Positions 8,357 to 15,984 of a stretch of DNA of 64,000 nt are shown one piece after another. The position numbers were made by a program, and so were the translations under genes. The DNA lies in assembly GCA_022703445.1 (NCBI GenBank), contig JAKLDR010000011.1:1-64000 (forward strand), read 5' to 3'. The stretch's first letter is position 1, and the number at the start of each line of letters is the position of its first letter. This DNA comes from Planctomycetota bacterium (GTDB lineage Bacteria; Planctomycetota; SZUA-567; JAKLDR01). A model generated the notes under the pieces. The model had not been told where the DNA came from and made no database searches. It was given only the letters and a program-made list of their open reading frames with translations.

Positions 8357-9601
8357 ATGACCATCAGCCTGAAGTGCTCCTGCGGGAACGCGCTGAACCT
8401 GCCGGACGACTCGGCCGGGAGGGATGCCTGGTGCCCGTCCTGCCGCAAGAAGGTCCCGGTGCCGGCTCAGCCCGGGGGGCTCGACCCCTTGCCCTCGGCC
8501 GCCCCCGACCGCCGAGAGGCCTCCGAGTTCCGTCCCGGAGCCCTGGCTCAGCTCCTGGATACGGGATCCGGAGCTGGCCGCAAGCCGGAGCCTCCCAGCC
8601 AGTCTCCCTCCTCATCCCCCCAGGAGTCCAAACCGGCCGCGGCACCGCCCCCCGGTCCGACCCCGGGGCAGTCCGGCGCCAAGCCGGCCGCCGCCCCGGT
8701 GATCGAGATATTCCCCGACAAGGTCAAGTTCCACTGCGAGTGCGGCCAGAAGGTCTCGGTCAAGCTGCCCGCGCCCAACACCGCCGGCAAGTGTCCCAAG
8801 TGCGGGCGTTCGCTCCGGGTGCCGAGGATGCCCGGGGCGCAGGGCGCTGCCGCGCCGGCCGCAAGCGACAAGGATGAGGCTTCCAGGGAGCGCTCAGCAG
8901 CTCGCGAACGCATCAACTGCGACAAGTGCGGCCGGCGCATCGAGGATCTGTCCGCTGCCTTCTGCCCGAGGTGCGGGTTCCCTCTCTCCAAACAACCCCC
9001 GGCCTGGTGTCCGGGCGCTCCGGCCGCGGCCCAGGCCAGGCCGGCCGCCGCTCCCGAGAACGTCACGCCGCGGCAGCCAACGCCCCAGGTACCGGCCTCC
9101 GCGATGCCGCCCTCTACGGAGGTCCGGCAGCGCAACGCGCGCGAGGCAGCCGAGGCCGCGGCCGAACTCCTCCGGCCCGCAGCCGCCCGGACGGAATCGG
9201 GCCCGACAGCTCCGGAGGCAGGCCTGGTCCGGAGGCTGGCCGCCTTCGTCATCGACGCAGCGGTCGCGGCGGCCGCCGGGCTGCTGGCCCTCAAGCTGGC
9301 CCCCTCGGATGGCGGCGAACTGCCCTGGAAGATGGCGGTCATCGGCCTGGCTGCCATGCTGGTCATCAATGAGGTCCTCTTCGCCGCCACGGCCGGGGGG
9401 CGCTCGCTGGGGTTGCTGGTCTGCGGCGCGGGGGTGTTCCGCTCCTCGGGGCAGCCCGCCGGGCCGGTCGTCCTGCTCGCGCGCCTGCTGGCCTGGGCGG
9501 TGCTCATGATCGGCTCCCCGCTCGCGCTCTTCGACGCGCGGCGTCGGACGCTGCATGACCTGGTCTGCGGCACCGTCGTGCTCCAGACTTCCAGGGAATG
9601 A
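8357..9601 (+). CDS. Multi-zinc-ribbon protein with C-terminal RDD membrane domain
   Basis: 414 residues with three zinc-ribbon-like modules: Cys7/Cys9/Cys26/Cys29; a second with CECGQKVSVKLPAPN and CPKCG; a third with CDKCGRRIEDLSAAFCPRCG. Pro/Ala-rich linkers separate them. From about residue 290 an RDD domain follows (start VRRLAAFVIDAAV, a GGRSLGLLVCG loop, and the closing LFDARRRTLHDLVCGTVVL), giving three or more membrane helices. RDD proteins are membrane proteins with mostly unknown roles, some linked to transport. SD AGAGGA precedes the ATG at 8357. It overlaps the glycosyltransferase by ATGA. Confidence 0.87.
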   Translation: MTISLKCSCGNALNLPDDSAGRDAWCPSCRKKVPVPAQPGGLDPLPSAAPDRREASEFRPGALAQLLDTGSGAGRKPEPPSQSPSSSPQESKPAAAPPPGPTPGQSGAKPAAAPVIEIFPDKVKFHCECGQKVSVKLPAPNTAGKCPKCGRSLRVPRMPGAQGAAAPAASDKDEASRERSAARERINCDKCGRRIEDLSAAFCPRCGFPLSKQPPAWCPGAPAAAQARPAAAPENVTPRQPTPQVPASAMPPSTEVRQRNAREAAEAAAELLRPAAARTESGPTAPEAGLVRRLAAFVIDAAVAAAAGLLALKLAPSDGGELPWKMAVIGLAAMLVINEVLFAATAGGRSLGLLVCGAGVFRSSGQPAGPVVLLARLLAWAVLMIGSPLALFDARRRTLHDLVCGTVVLQTSRE

Positions 9602-10749
9602 GCCGCACCTCCGCCCGCACGGTGCTGTTCGTCGATGCCTCCCCGTTCATGGGCGGGGCGGCCCGCAGTCTTCTGGATCTCCTGGCCGCCATGCCGGGGA
9701 CCGCGGTGCGCCCTGTCCTGGCCGCTGCCGTCAACGAACTGTGTGCCGCGGCGCGCTCGGCCGGCGTGGCGACCGTGCGCCTCGCCTTCCCGCCTCCGTC
9801 CAGGAGTCTTTTGCCCTGGCGGGCGCTGCCGTCGCTGGCCGGGGTCCTTGCGGCGCGCAGGGAGCTCAGCAATCTGGCCGAGCGGCATCACGCGCACCTG
9901 ATCCACTCCAACAGCACCTGGGCCCACCTCATCGCCGGCGACGTCCTGGGCCTGCCCAGCATCTGGCACTGCCGCGATCTGACCAGACTGGCCATGGCCT
10001 CGTCCCGCCTGGCGGATACGGCCACGGCGGTGATCGCCACGAGCCAGGGAGTGGCCGGGCACCTGACCGCCCAGGGCATCCCGGCCGAACTCGTCCGCGT
10101 TATCCACAACGGGGTGGTCGTCGGCGGGCTGCCCGCGGAAGCCGACCGTCCGGCGGTGCGGGCGGAACTCCGGGCGCGATGGGGCGTCCCCGCCCAGGCG
10201 CCGCTCCTGGCCTGGGCCGGCGAGTTCTCCCCGTGGAAGCGGACCGAGGACTTCCTGGCTGCGCTGGTTGTCCTGCGCCGGACCCGGCCGGACGTGCGGG
10301 GCGTGGTCCTCGGAACCGCCCGGGCCGAGGGGACCGAGGGCCGGCAGGCCGAACTCGAATCCCTGGCCAGCCGGCTGGGGATAGGCGCGGAGGTGGCTTT
10401 CCCCGGCTGGGTACAGGACGTTCCCCGTTGCCTGACCGCCGCCGACCTTCTGGTGCTTACGAGCGAGAACGAGCCCTTCGGCCGGATCCTGGTCGAAGCC
10501 ATGGCCGCCGGGCTTCCCGTGGTGGCCAGGAACGGCGGCGGGGTCGCGGAGGTGGTCGGCAAGGAGGCCGGCGTGATCATCGAAGCGCCCTCGCCGAGGG
10601 ACTTCGCGGCCGCAGCGGAGCGACTCCTTTCCGACCCGAATGGAGCCGCGGCCATGGGCCGGGCCGGAGTACGCCGGGCGCGCGACATGTTCAGCCCGAG
10701 GCTCGCCGCCGAGCGTGTGGGTCAGCTCTACGAGGAGATAGCCCCCTGA
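9598..10749 (+). CDS. Glycosyltransferase family 4 (GT-B fold)
   Basis: 383 residues with the two-Rossmann layout of GT4 enzymes. The acceptor half starts VLFVDASPFMGGAARSLLDL, the glycine-rich loop that opens this family. The donor half has LLAWAGEFSPWKRTEDFLAA and the EX7E motif region SENEPFGRILVEAMAAGLPV followed by GGVAEVV, which bind the nucleotide sugar. Substrate is unknown; a cell-surface glycan or glycolipid is likely. No membrane segment. It is the last gene of the plus-strand run and ends just before a strong GC hairpin. Confidence 0.9.
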   Translation: MSRTSARTVLFVDASPFMGGAARSLLDLLAAMPGTAVRPVLAAAVNELCAAARSAGVATVRLAFPPPSRSLLPWRALPSLAGVLAARRELSNLAERHHAHLIHSNSTWAHLIAGDVLGLPSIWHCRDLTRLAMASSRLADTATAVIATSQGVAGHLTAQGIPAELVRVIHNGVVVGGLPAEADRPAVRAELRARWGVPAQAPLLAWAGEFSPWKRTEDFLAALVVLRRTRPDVRGVVLGTARAEGTEGRQAELESLASRLGIGAEVAFPGWVQDVPRCLTAADLLVLTSENEPFGRILVEAMAAGLPVVARNGGGVAEVVGKEAGVIIEAPSPRDFAAAAERLLSDPNGAAAMGRAGVRRARDMFSPRLAAERVGQLYEEIAP

Positions 10750-10753
10750 ATGC

Positions 10754-10782
10754 CGCGGGGCGGCCCCTGGGCCGCCCCGCGT
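10754..10782. terminator. GC-rich hairpin between convergent genes
   Basis: GCGGGGCGGCCC-CTG-GGCCGCCCCGC forms a 12-bp perfect stem between the glycosyltransferase stop and the end of the convergent gene at 10809. No clear T tract follows on either strand, so it may be a weak bidirectional terminator. Confidence 0.5.
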
Positions 10783-10808
10783 GCGTCGTTGCCGGTCGTA
10801 CCGGGCCG

Positions 10809-11750
10809 CTACCAGCCCCAGCCCAGCGTGTAACCGCTATGCCCGGTCCTGTGATGCCACGAGAACCCGAGGTTGCCCGACGGCCCCCATCCGACCGCGT
10901 ATCTGTCCCTGCCGTTTGCCCAGTTGTAGCTGAAGGCCGGCAGCAGCCAGTTGTAGCGCGAGCCACACTCGTAGTCCCTGGAGTAGCGGTAGCGCGGAGC
11001 GGGGCTCACAGTGCTGTAGGTATAGGCCTGCGCCGGGACCGAGTAGTAGTGCCGTTCGATGACCGTGGAGGTCGTCGTGGTCGGCGCCGCAACCTGCACC
11101 GGAGACGGAGCCGCCGACAGCACCTGAAGCCTCCCGCCGCCGCGCCGCTCGCCGTCCTCGAAGAGCGACAGGTAGACGGCCTCGGCGCCATCGGCTGATG
11201 TCCTGGTCAGCGTGGCCCGGCTTTCGCGACCGGTCAGGACCTTGACGGCGTGACTGTCGGCTCCCGCCACCCAGGTCAGACGGTAGAGGCCGGGAGGCAG
11301 CCGGTAGACCTGCGACGACCTGGCCGGCAGCGGCTCGCGCCCCTCGGCCGCGGAGGCCTTGTAGAAGAACACGTTGCGGTGTTCCGGGTCGACCTGGACC
11401 GAATAATCGAGGCTGTCCAGGTTCTCCAGCACCAGCAGGCCGACGTTGCCCTGGGCAGTCCTGTCGCCCCCACCCGCCGCAGGCTGGGGCGGAGCCTCTC
11501 TGGCCGGCTGGTTGGTTGCCGACTCGATCATGGCCTTCAGGATCTGGTCGGAAACACCCTCTTTCTTGAGCCTTACGATGTCGTCGGCGGTAAGCACAAA
11601 GCGCGCTTTGGCGGCCCGCATCTGGGCCAGGATGACGTCCTCTCCAACCCCGGCCTTGTTCATACGGATCACGTCATCAGCTTCGAGCCCCGACGCAGCC
11701 GGGCCGGCGAGCAGAAGTGCGGTGGCGATGCAGAGAAGTCTAGCATTCAT
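10809..11750 (-). CDS. Secreted protein with two short helical repeats and a Tyr-rich C-terminus
   Basis: 313 residues with a clear signal peptide (MNARLLCIATALLLAGPAAS). The mature N-terminus carries two copies of a short helical repeat, LEADDVIRMNKAGVGEDVIL and LTADDIVRLKKEGVSDQILK, seen in many exported proteins of unknown function. After a Pro/Gly linker there is a beta-rich region and a Tyr/Ser/Trp-rich tail (YTYSTVSPAPRYRYSRDYEC). SD AGGA precedes the ATG. It is monocistronic; the function is unknown. The repeats may be a small protein-interaction module. Confidence 0.8.
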   Translation of the reverse strand: MNARLLCIATALLLAGPAASGLEADDVIRMNKAGVGEDVILAQMRAAKARFVLTADDIVRLKKEGVSDQILKAMIESATNQPAREAPPQPAAGGGDRTAQGNVGLLVLENLDSLDYSVQVDPEHRNVFFYKASAAEGREPLPARSSQVYRLPPGLYRLTWVAGADSHAVKVLTGRESRATLTRTSADGAEAVYLSLFEDGERRGGGRLQVLSAAPSPVQVAAPTTTTSTVIERHYYSVPAQAYTYSTVSPAPRYRYSRDYECGSRYNWLLPAFSYNWANGRDRYAVGWGPSGNLGFSWHHRTGHSGYTLGWGW

Positions 11751-11809
11751 GGGCTGTCCTCCCGTGTCCTTCCCCCGATTCCTCCCTCATGACGCGGGAG
11801 TTGCCCGGA

Positions 11810-12364
11810 TTATTCGGTTCCTAAGTCCACGGAATGCCCGTCGCCTCCCGAGGGCGCCCCGGCATCGCTCCTGGGGGCATCTCCGGGATAGGCTTCAAAG
11901 TCTTCGATGCCCACCGCATCCATGTCATCGGGCATGTACCGGGGCGCGTAGTCCGGCTGGCGGCTGCGCACCACCTCTTCCTCGTAGGCGACCATGATCC
12001 GGCGATGGAAAGTCTCCCGGCACTCCGTGGTGATGGGGTGGGCTATGTCCGCGAAGAGCTTCGCCCGCCCGCGCCCGGAGGTCGGGGCGCCGGCCATGGC
12101 CATGGGCAGGCGGCTGCCGCAGGCATTGCAGAATCTGGCCCGGAGGTGGTTCTTGGTCCGGCACTGCTGGCAGCAGGCGGAGAGCTTGCGGCTGGGCATG
12201 GCCACGAACAGGCCGTTGGCCCGACTGATGATTTTGATATCGCGAACGACGAAGCACCCGTCCAGGACGATGCACACGAAGGCGCGGAGTTTCTCGTCCT
12301 TGCCGGACACCAGCCGGACGCGGATGTCGGTAATCTCCACCGGCCCCTTCCCGCCCGGCTCCAT
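11810..12364 (-). CDS. spoVG: SpoVG-family regulator with inserted zinc ribbon
   Basis: The first ~80 residues match SpoVG, a small RNA/DNA-binding regulator (VEITDIRVRLVSGKDEKLRA, VLDGCFVVRDIKII, LFVAMPSRKL). In place of the usual downstream part lies a zinc ribbon CCQQCRTKNHLRARFCNACG, followed by FADIAHPITTECRETFHRRI, which is again SpoVG-like, and an acidic tail. So a zinc ribbon is inserted within the SpoVG fold. The 184 residues compare with ~90-100 in Firmicutes. It follows ispE by 26 nt; ispE-spoVG adjacency also exists in Firmicutes. Target RNAs are unknown. Confidence 0.93.
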   Translation of the reverse strand: MEPGGKGPVEITDIRVRLVSGKDEKLRAFVCIVLDGCFVVRDIKIISRANGLFVAMPSRKLSACCQQCRTKNHLRARFCNACGSRLPMAMAGAPTSGRGRAKLFADIAHPITTECRETFHRRIMVAYEEEVVRSRQPDYAPRYMPDDMDAVGIEDFEAYPGDAPRSDAGAPSGGDGHSVDLGTE

Positions 12365-12390
12365 GCCGGGCCTGCTTCATACTGCGCCCC

Positions 12391-13308
12391 TCACTCCCAT
12401 CCCTTCACGGGCCGAACGGGGCAGAGGTCCTCCCGGCGCAGCGAACTCGGGAGTTCTCTGATCAGTTCGTCCAGGTCGCCGGGAGCTGCCATGGAATAGA
12501 TGGTAGAACCGGATCCGGAAAGCAGCGCTCCCAGGGCCCGTGATCCCCTCAGCCGCTCCTTGGCAACCGCCAGACCGGGGTGGGCGGCGAACACCGGCTC
12601 CTCAAGGCGGTTGAACAACTCGTCTCCCGCCCCAGCCAGATCGCCACGGAGCAGCTTTGCGACTAAATTGGTACTCGAAATCCGGGGGCCTGTCAAGGAC
12701 CTCCCCAGGGATCCGTAGATTCCGGCCGTGGCGATGTGGACACGGGGGAAATGAAGAAGCAGGCCCATCTCCGGCCCGGCGGGGAGCGGCTCGACGACCT
12801 CTCCCCTGCCCCGGCAGAGCGCCAGGCCGCCGTGCAGGAAGAAATTCACGTCGCTGCCGAGCGCAGCTCCGAGCTTTCCGAGGTCGGCGGTCGACGCCCC
12901 CAGACTCCACAGCCGGTTCAGCCCGCGCAGGACCGCCGCGGCATCCGAGGAACCGCCGCCCATGCCGCCACCGGAAGGCACGCGCTTCTCGATGTGCAGG
13001 TGGACGCCGCCGTGCGTCCCGGAACCCTGCATCACCGCCCGGGCCGCGCGGACCGCCAGGTTGCTATCGTCAGCCGGGGCGTCTCCGCCGGAGACGGAGA
13101 TGGTCACCTCGCCATCGCCCCGGCTCCAGAAGGACAGGCGGTCGCACAGGTCCACCGCCTGCATGACCGTCTCGATCTCGTGGTAGCCGTCGGGCCGCTT
13201 GGCGATCACCTCGAGGAAGAGGTTCACCTTGGCCGGCGCGTCGAGCTCCAGGTCGGGAGCACTTGGCGGGGGCGGGGTGCCGCGGAGGGGGTATTGAGTG
13301 GAAGGCAT
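12391..13308 (-). CDS. ispE: 4-diphosphocytidyl-2-C-methyl-D-erythritol kinase
   Basis: GHMP-family kinase of the MEP pathway to isoprenoid precursors; it phosphorylates CDP-methylerythritol. The N-terminus LDAPAKVNLFLEVIAKRPDG, the ATP-binding motif PSGGGMGGGSSDAAA and the C-terminal LLSGSGSTIYSM are all family hallmarks. I chose ATG 13308 (305 residues); the first ~20 residues are a poorly conserved Pro-rich extension, and an internal start is possible. It begins 4 nt after the stop of the low-GC lipoprotein gene. Confidence 0.94.
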   Translation of the reverse strand: MPSTQYPLRGTPPPPSAPDLELDAPAKVNLFLEVIAKRPDGYHEIETVMQAVDLCDRLSFWSRGDGEVTISVSGGDAPADDSNLAVRAARAVMQGSGTHGGVHLHIEKRVPSGGGMGGGSSDAAAVLRGLNRLWSLGASTADLGKLGAALGSDVNFFLHGGLALCRGRGEVVEPLPAGPEMGLLLHFPRVHIATAGIYGSLGRSLTGPRISSTNLVAKLLRGDLAGAGDELFNRLEEPVFAAHPGLAVAKERLRGSRALGALLSGSGSTIYSMAAPGDLDELIRELPSSLRREDLCPVRPVKGWE

Positions 13309-13312
13309 GACG

Positions 13313-13858
13313 CTAGTCGCTACTATTCGGCCTGACCCCAACGGCTTTCTGGCCGCTAGCAGCCGCTTCGGGTATGAGGTCCAAGCGGATCAACTCAGGC
13401 CCCTGCTCGAAGCTGCCTCCTCTGCGTTCGTGCACAATCATAGTCCATTTGCCATCACTGGAATAAACGCAACGCAGCGCCCCCAAACGCTTGATGAGTG
13501 GCACGAGAGGCTTAGTGTCGCACACTGCCACCATCTGCTTCGACGTCTTGCCGTTAGTCCAGGTTTCCCAGACGACTTTGACTTTGCCCCCAATCGTGAA
13601 GCTGCCACCTCCCCAGGTTCTTTCGCAGTGCGGCATGACCAAAGGCAGAGGTCCGATATGGTCTCCATCTGTAAGCCAAGCATGAATGCGAGTATCACTA
13701 TTATTCACGATCCCCAAGTCCGCAAAACTTCCGCCAGCCGGGCCGCCAGGTCTTCCACATCCGATACTCAGTGACCCCACAAGGAGGACCCAAAGTAGCG
13801 GCGCGATCACGCTCCTGCGCAGATAGCAGCTTGTAGATCTCGACAGTTCCAGGGGCAC
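13313..13858 (-). CDS. Small low-GC lipoprotein of unknown function
   Basis: About 181 residues from GTG 13858, chosen because AAGGAGAGG lies just upstream. The N-terminus contains two Arg, a hydrophobic core (VIAPLLWVLLVGSLSIGC) and a lipobox ending in Cys. The mature part is beta-rich (FADLGIVNNSDTRIHAWLTD, FTIGGKVKVVWETW) with conserved-looking Cys pairs. The DNA is visibly less GC-rich than ispE and the M15 gene on either side, which suggests separate acquisition. It was easily missed because of the non-ATG start. Function unknown. Confidence 0.7.
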   Translation of the reverse strand: MPLELSRSTSCYLRRSVIAPLLWVLLVGSLSIGCGRPGGPAGGSFADLGIVNNSDTRIHAWLTDGDHIGPLPLVMPHCERTWGGGSFTIGGKVKVVWETWTNGKTSKQMVAVCDTKPLVPLIKRLGALRCVYSSDGKWTMIVHERRGGSFEQGPELIRLDLIPEAAASGQKAVGVRPNSSD

Positions 13859-13914
13859 AACACCCCTCTCCTCTCCTTGCCGTCGCACCGCCGCGGCTTT
13901 CCCGCCTCCGCCAC

Positions 13915-15153
13915 TCAATCCTCCTCGTCCTCCTTGAACTCCTCCGGCGGCCACCAGTCGAGTTTCTGGGCCCGGCCGCGCTTGTGGTTCGTGCCCCAGC
14001 GGGTGATGAAGCCGCGCGAATCCATGTGCACGAAGGCCGCGCAGGACTCGGTAGTGTCGTAGCCGTAGACACCGATGCCGCCGGGCTTGACCTTGCCCGC
14101 GAGCTCCAGCTTCCGAAGCGCCTGGGCGATGACCAGGGCGTCGCGGTAGTCGCAGACTCCGTCGCGGTTGATGTCGTCCATCCGGTCGTCGCCGTCCTCG
14201 TCGATCATCACGTCGGCGGCGTCGCCGAAGATGTGCCGGCTGTTGACGCCGCCCTGAACGCCGCGGTTGTGGACGGGAGTGCGGAAGCCGCTGTTGATCA
14301 CCAGCCGCCTGAACTTCACGCCCCCGGCGGCCAGCTCCCGGCTGAGGCGCTCGAGCTTCTCGATGAGGGGGCGGTTCGGCGGGAACCACGAGGTGTGGCG
14401 GCGGTCGGTCTTGGCCCGGTTCACCTCGATGAAGCTGACCATCTGCCCGGCGAGCAGGTGCGGGGCCAGCTGCAGCTTCTCGGAGGTCTTGTCGAGTTTC
14501 AGGAAGTACCGCGGAGGTTCATAGTCGGAGCGGTGCTCGCGGACCAGCCGCGACTTGCTGTCCGCAGGATTCGGGTAGGTGCCAAGCGGATCACGGCCGA
14601 TCGACAGCTGCCAGGCTCCGCCGCGCCGGTCGCGCTCGACCCGGGCCTCGGTCAGGACGCACATCCAGAACGCCGCCCGGGACGGGCCGCGCATTTCCAG
14701 GCGGTACCGCCCGCCGGGCTGCGCCGGGACTCTGAGCTCCAGCGCCCCCCCCGGCCCGGGCGTGGCGCCCCCCCCGGCCTGGCGCCAGGCGTCCGGCGCC
14801 GACAGGGCCAGCGAGTGTCCCGGGCGCAGGGGCGTAAGCGCCACCTTGCCACCCGGCGGCAGACAGATGGTGTCCCAGGCCCAGAAACCGCCGGACAGTC
14901 CCGGACAGCCCTCCACCGTGACTTCCAGGTGCTGGTCCGTGACCGCCGCGGGCTCGGGCGCATCGGGCGGTTTGTGGCCACCGGGCACCTGGGACGTGGG
15001 CGGGCGCGGGCCGTGCGGCGCGTCGTCCATCCACAGGCCGGGATCGGAAGGGCCGCTGCCCCGCCCTTCCGCCTCCTGTCCAGGCCCGCCCGGACGGCAG
15101 GCGCCCATCGCCAGGAGGGCCGCAACGGCCGCCAGAAAGCTGAGTGTCCGCAT
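13915..15153 (-). CDS. M15-like peptidase lipoprotein with inserted EF-hand/dockerin-like segment
   Basis: 412 residues. The start MRTLSFLAAVAALLAMGAC is a lipoprotein signal with lipobox. Residues ~60-230 form an uncharacterised beta-rich region. The C-terminal ~170 residues match M15 (D-Ala-D-Ala carboxypeptidase type) metallopeptidases: INSGFRTPVHN, the zinc ligands in SRHIFGDAADV (about residues 304-314), and a distal His in FVHMDSRG (about 375). Directly after the second ligand lies an insert containing DINRDGVCDYRDALVIAQAL, an EF-hand loop of the dockerin kind. Role: probably cell-wall or peptide hydrolysis at the envelope. The ATG lies 6 nt after a predicted -10 with no SD. Confidence 0.82.
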   Translation of the reverse strand: MRTLSFLAAVAALLAMGACRPGGPGQEAEGRGSGPSDPGLWMDDAPHGPRPPTSQVPGGHKPPDAPEPAAVTDQHLEVTVEGCPGLSGGFWAWDTICLPPGGKVALTPLRPGHSLALSAPDAWRQAGGGATPGPGGALELRVPAQPGGRYRLEMRGPSRAAFWMCVLTEARVERDRRGGAWQLSIGRDPLGTYPNPADSKSRLVREHRSDYEPPRYFLKLDKTSEKLQLAPHLLAGQMVSFIEVNRAKTDRRHTSWFPPNRPLIEKLERLSRELAAGGVKFRRLVINSGFRTPVHNRGVQGGVNSRHIFGDAADVMIDEDGDDRMDDINRDGVCDYRDALVIAQALRKLELAGKVKPGGIGVYGYDTTESCAAFVHMDSRGFITRWGTNHKRGRAQKLDWWPPEEFKEDEED

Positions 15154-15159
15154 GGCCGC

Positions 15160-15187
15160 ATTCTCACGCCGCGCGCCGCGGTGTCCA
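15160..15187 (-). promoter_or_regulatory. Promoter of the M15-like gene, placing the start codon at +1
   Basis: On the minus strand -35 TGGACA (15187-15182), a 16-bp spacer and -10 GAGAAT (15165-15160). Only six nucleotides (GCGGCC) separate the -10 from the ATG at 15153, and no Shine-Dalgarno is present, so the transcript is predicted to be leaderless. Confidence 0.55.
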
Positions 15188-15260
15188 GCGCTTTCCTGCG
15201 AAACCGGCCTCCCGGAGGCTGGTTGCACCGCCGCTCCCAAACCTCATCCTTTCAAATGGT

Positions 15261-15288
15261 TTGACAGCCCTCTTCGCGGGGTTAGAAT
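15261..15288 (+). promoter_or_regulatory. Promoter of the PHP gene, placing the start codon at +1
   Basis: Perfect -35 TTGACA (15261-15266), 16-bp spacer, -10 TAGAAT (15283-15288). The ATG is at 15295, six nucleotides further on, with no Shine-Dalgarno: a predicted leaderless transcript. It diverges from the similarly built promoter of the M15-like gene. Confidence 0.7.
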
Positions 15289-15294
15289 CATGCC

Positions 15295-15981
15295 ATGGAC
15301 CCCAGACTGCCGATGTGCGACCTGCACTGCCACACGTTCCTCTCCGACGGGGAGCTCTCGCCGGCCGAGCTCTTCGCGCGGGCCGAGGCGGCAGGCATAG
15401 GCGCGCTGGCGGTAACCGACCACGTGGAGTGGTCCACGGTAGAGACAACGGTTCCCGCCCTGGTGGCGGCCTGCCAGGCGGAGCGCGCCGGAGGCCGGCT
15501 CCTGGCTCTGCCCGGTGCGGAGCTCACCCACGTCCGCCCCGCCCAGATCGCCCGGCTGGCCCAGCGCTGCCGCGAGCTCGGCGCGATGATCGTGATCGTT
15601 CACGGCCAGACCATCGTCGAGCCGGTCCCGGCCGGCACCAACCGCGCGGCCATAGAGGCCGGGGTCGACGTCCTGGCCCACCCCGGGCTGATCACTGAGG
15701 AGGAGGTCCGCATGGCGGCCTCCGCCGGCGTCCGCCTCGAGGTGTCCGGGCGCCAGGGGCACTCCCTGACCAACGGGCACGTGGTGAGCCTGGCCAGGGC
15801 GGCCGGTGCGGAGCTCACCTTCGGCAGCGACACCCACGGATGCGGGGATCCGCGCGGGCTGGAGATGGCCCTGGCCATCCTCCGCGGCGCCGGCCTGGAC
15901 GAAGCCTCCGCCCGCAAGACCATCGACAACGGCCGTCGGCTCCTGGAGAGCCGCGCCGCCAGACAGGAGAGGATGGGTTAA
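15295..15981 (+). CDS. PHP-domain phosphoesterase
   Basis: 228-residue TIM-barrel-like metal-dependent phosphoesterase of the histidinol-phosphatase/PHP family. The metal ligands are visible: CDLHCHTFLSDGELSP (N-terminal HxH), VTDHVEW, the Glu in PGAELTHV, the His in VLAHPGLI, and FGSDTHGCGDP near the C-terminus. The substrate is not evident; such stand-alone proteins can act on small phosphate esters. The gene heads a run with a TPR membrane protein (4-nt gap) and probably reads on towards the corrinoid gene, which seems to have its own promoter. Confidence 0.92.
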   Translation: MDPRLPMCDLHCHTFLSDGELSPAELFARAEAAGIGALAVTDHVEWSTVETTVPALVAACQAERAGGRLLALPGAELTHVRPAQIARLAQRCRELGAMIVIVHGQTIVEPVPAGTNRAAIEAGVDVLAHPGLITEEEVRMAASAGVRLEVSGRQGHSLTNGHVVSLARAAGAELTFGSDTHGCGDPRGLEMALAILRGAGLDEASARKTIDNGRRLLESRAARQERMG

Positions 15982-15984
15982 CCG

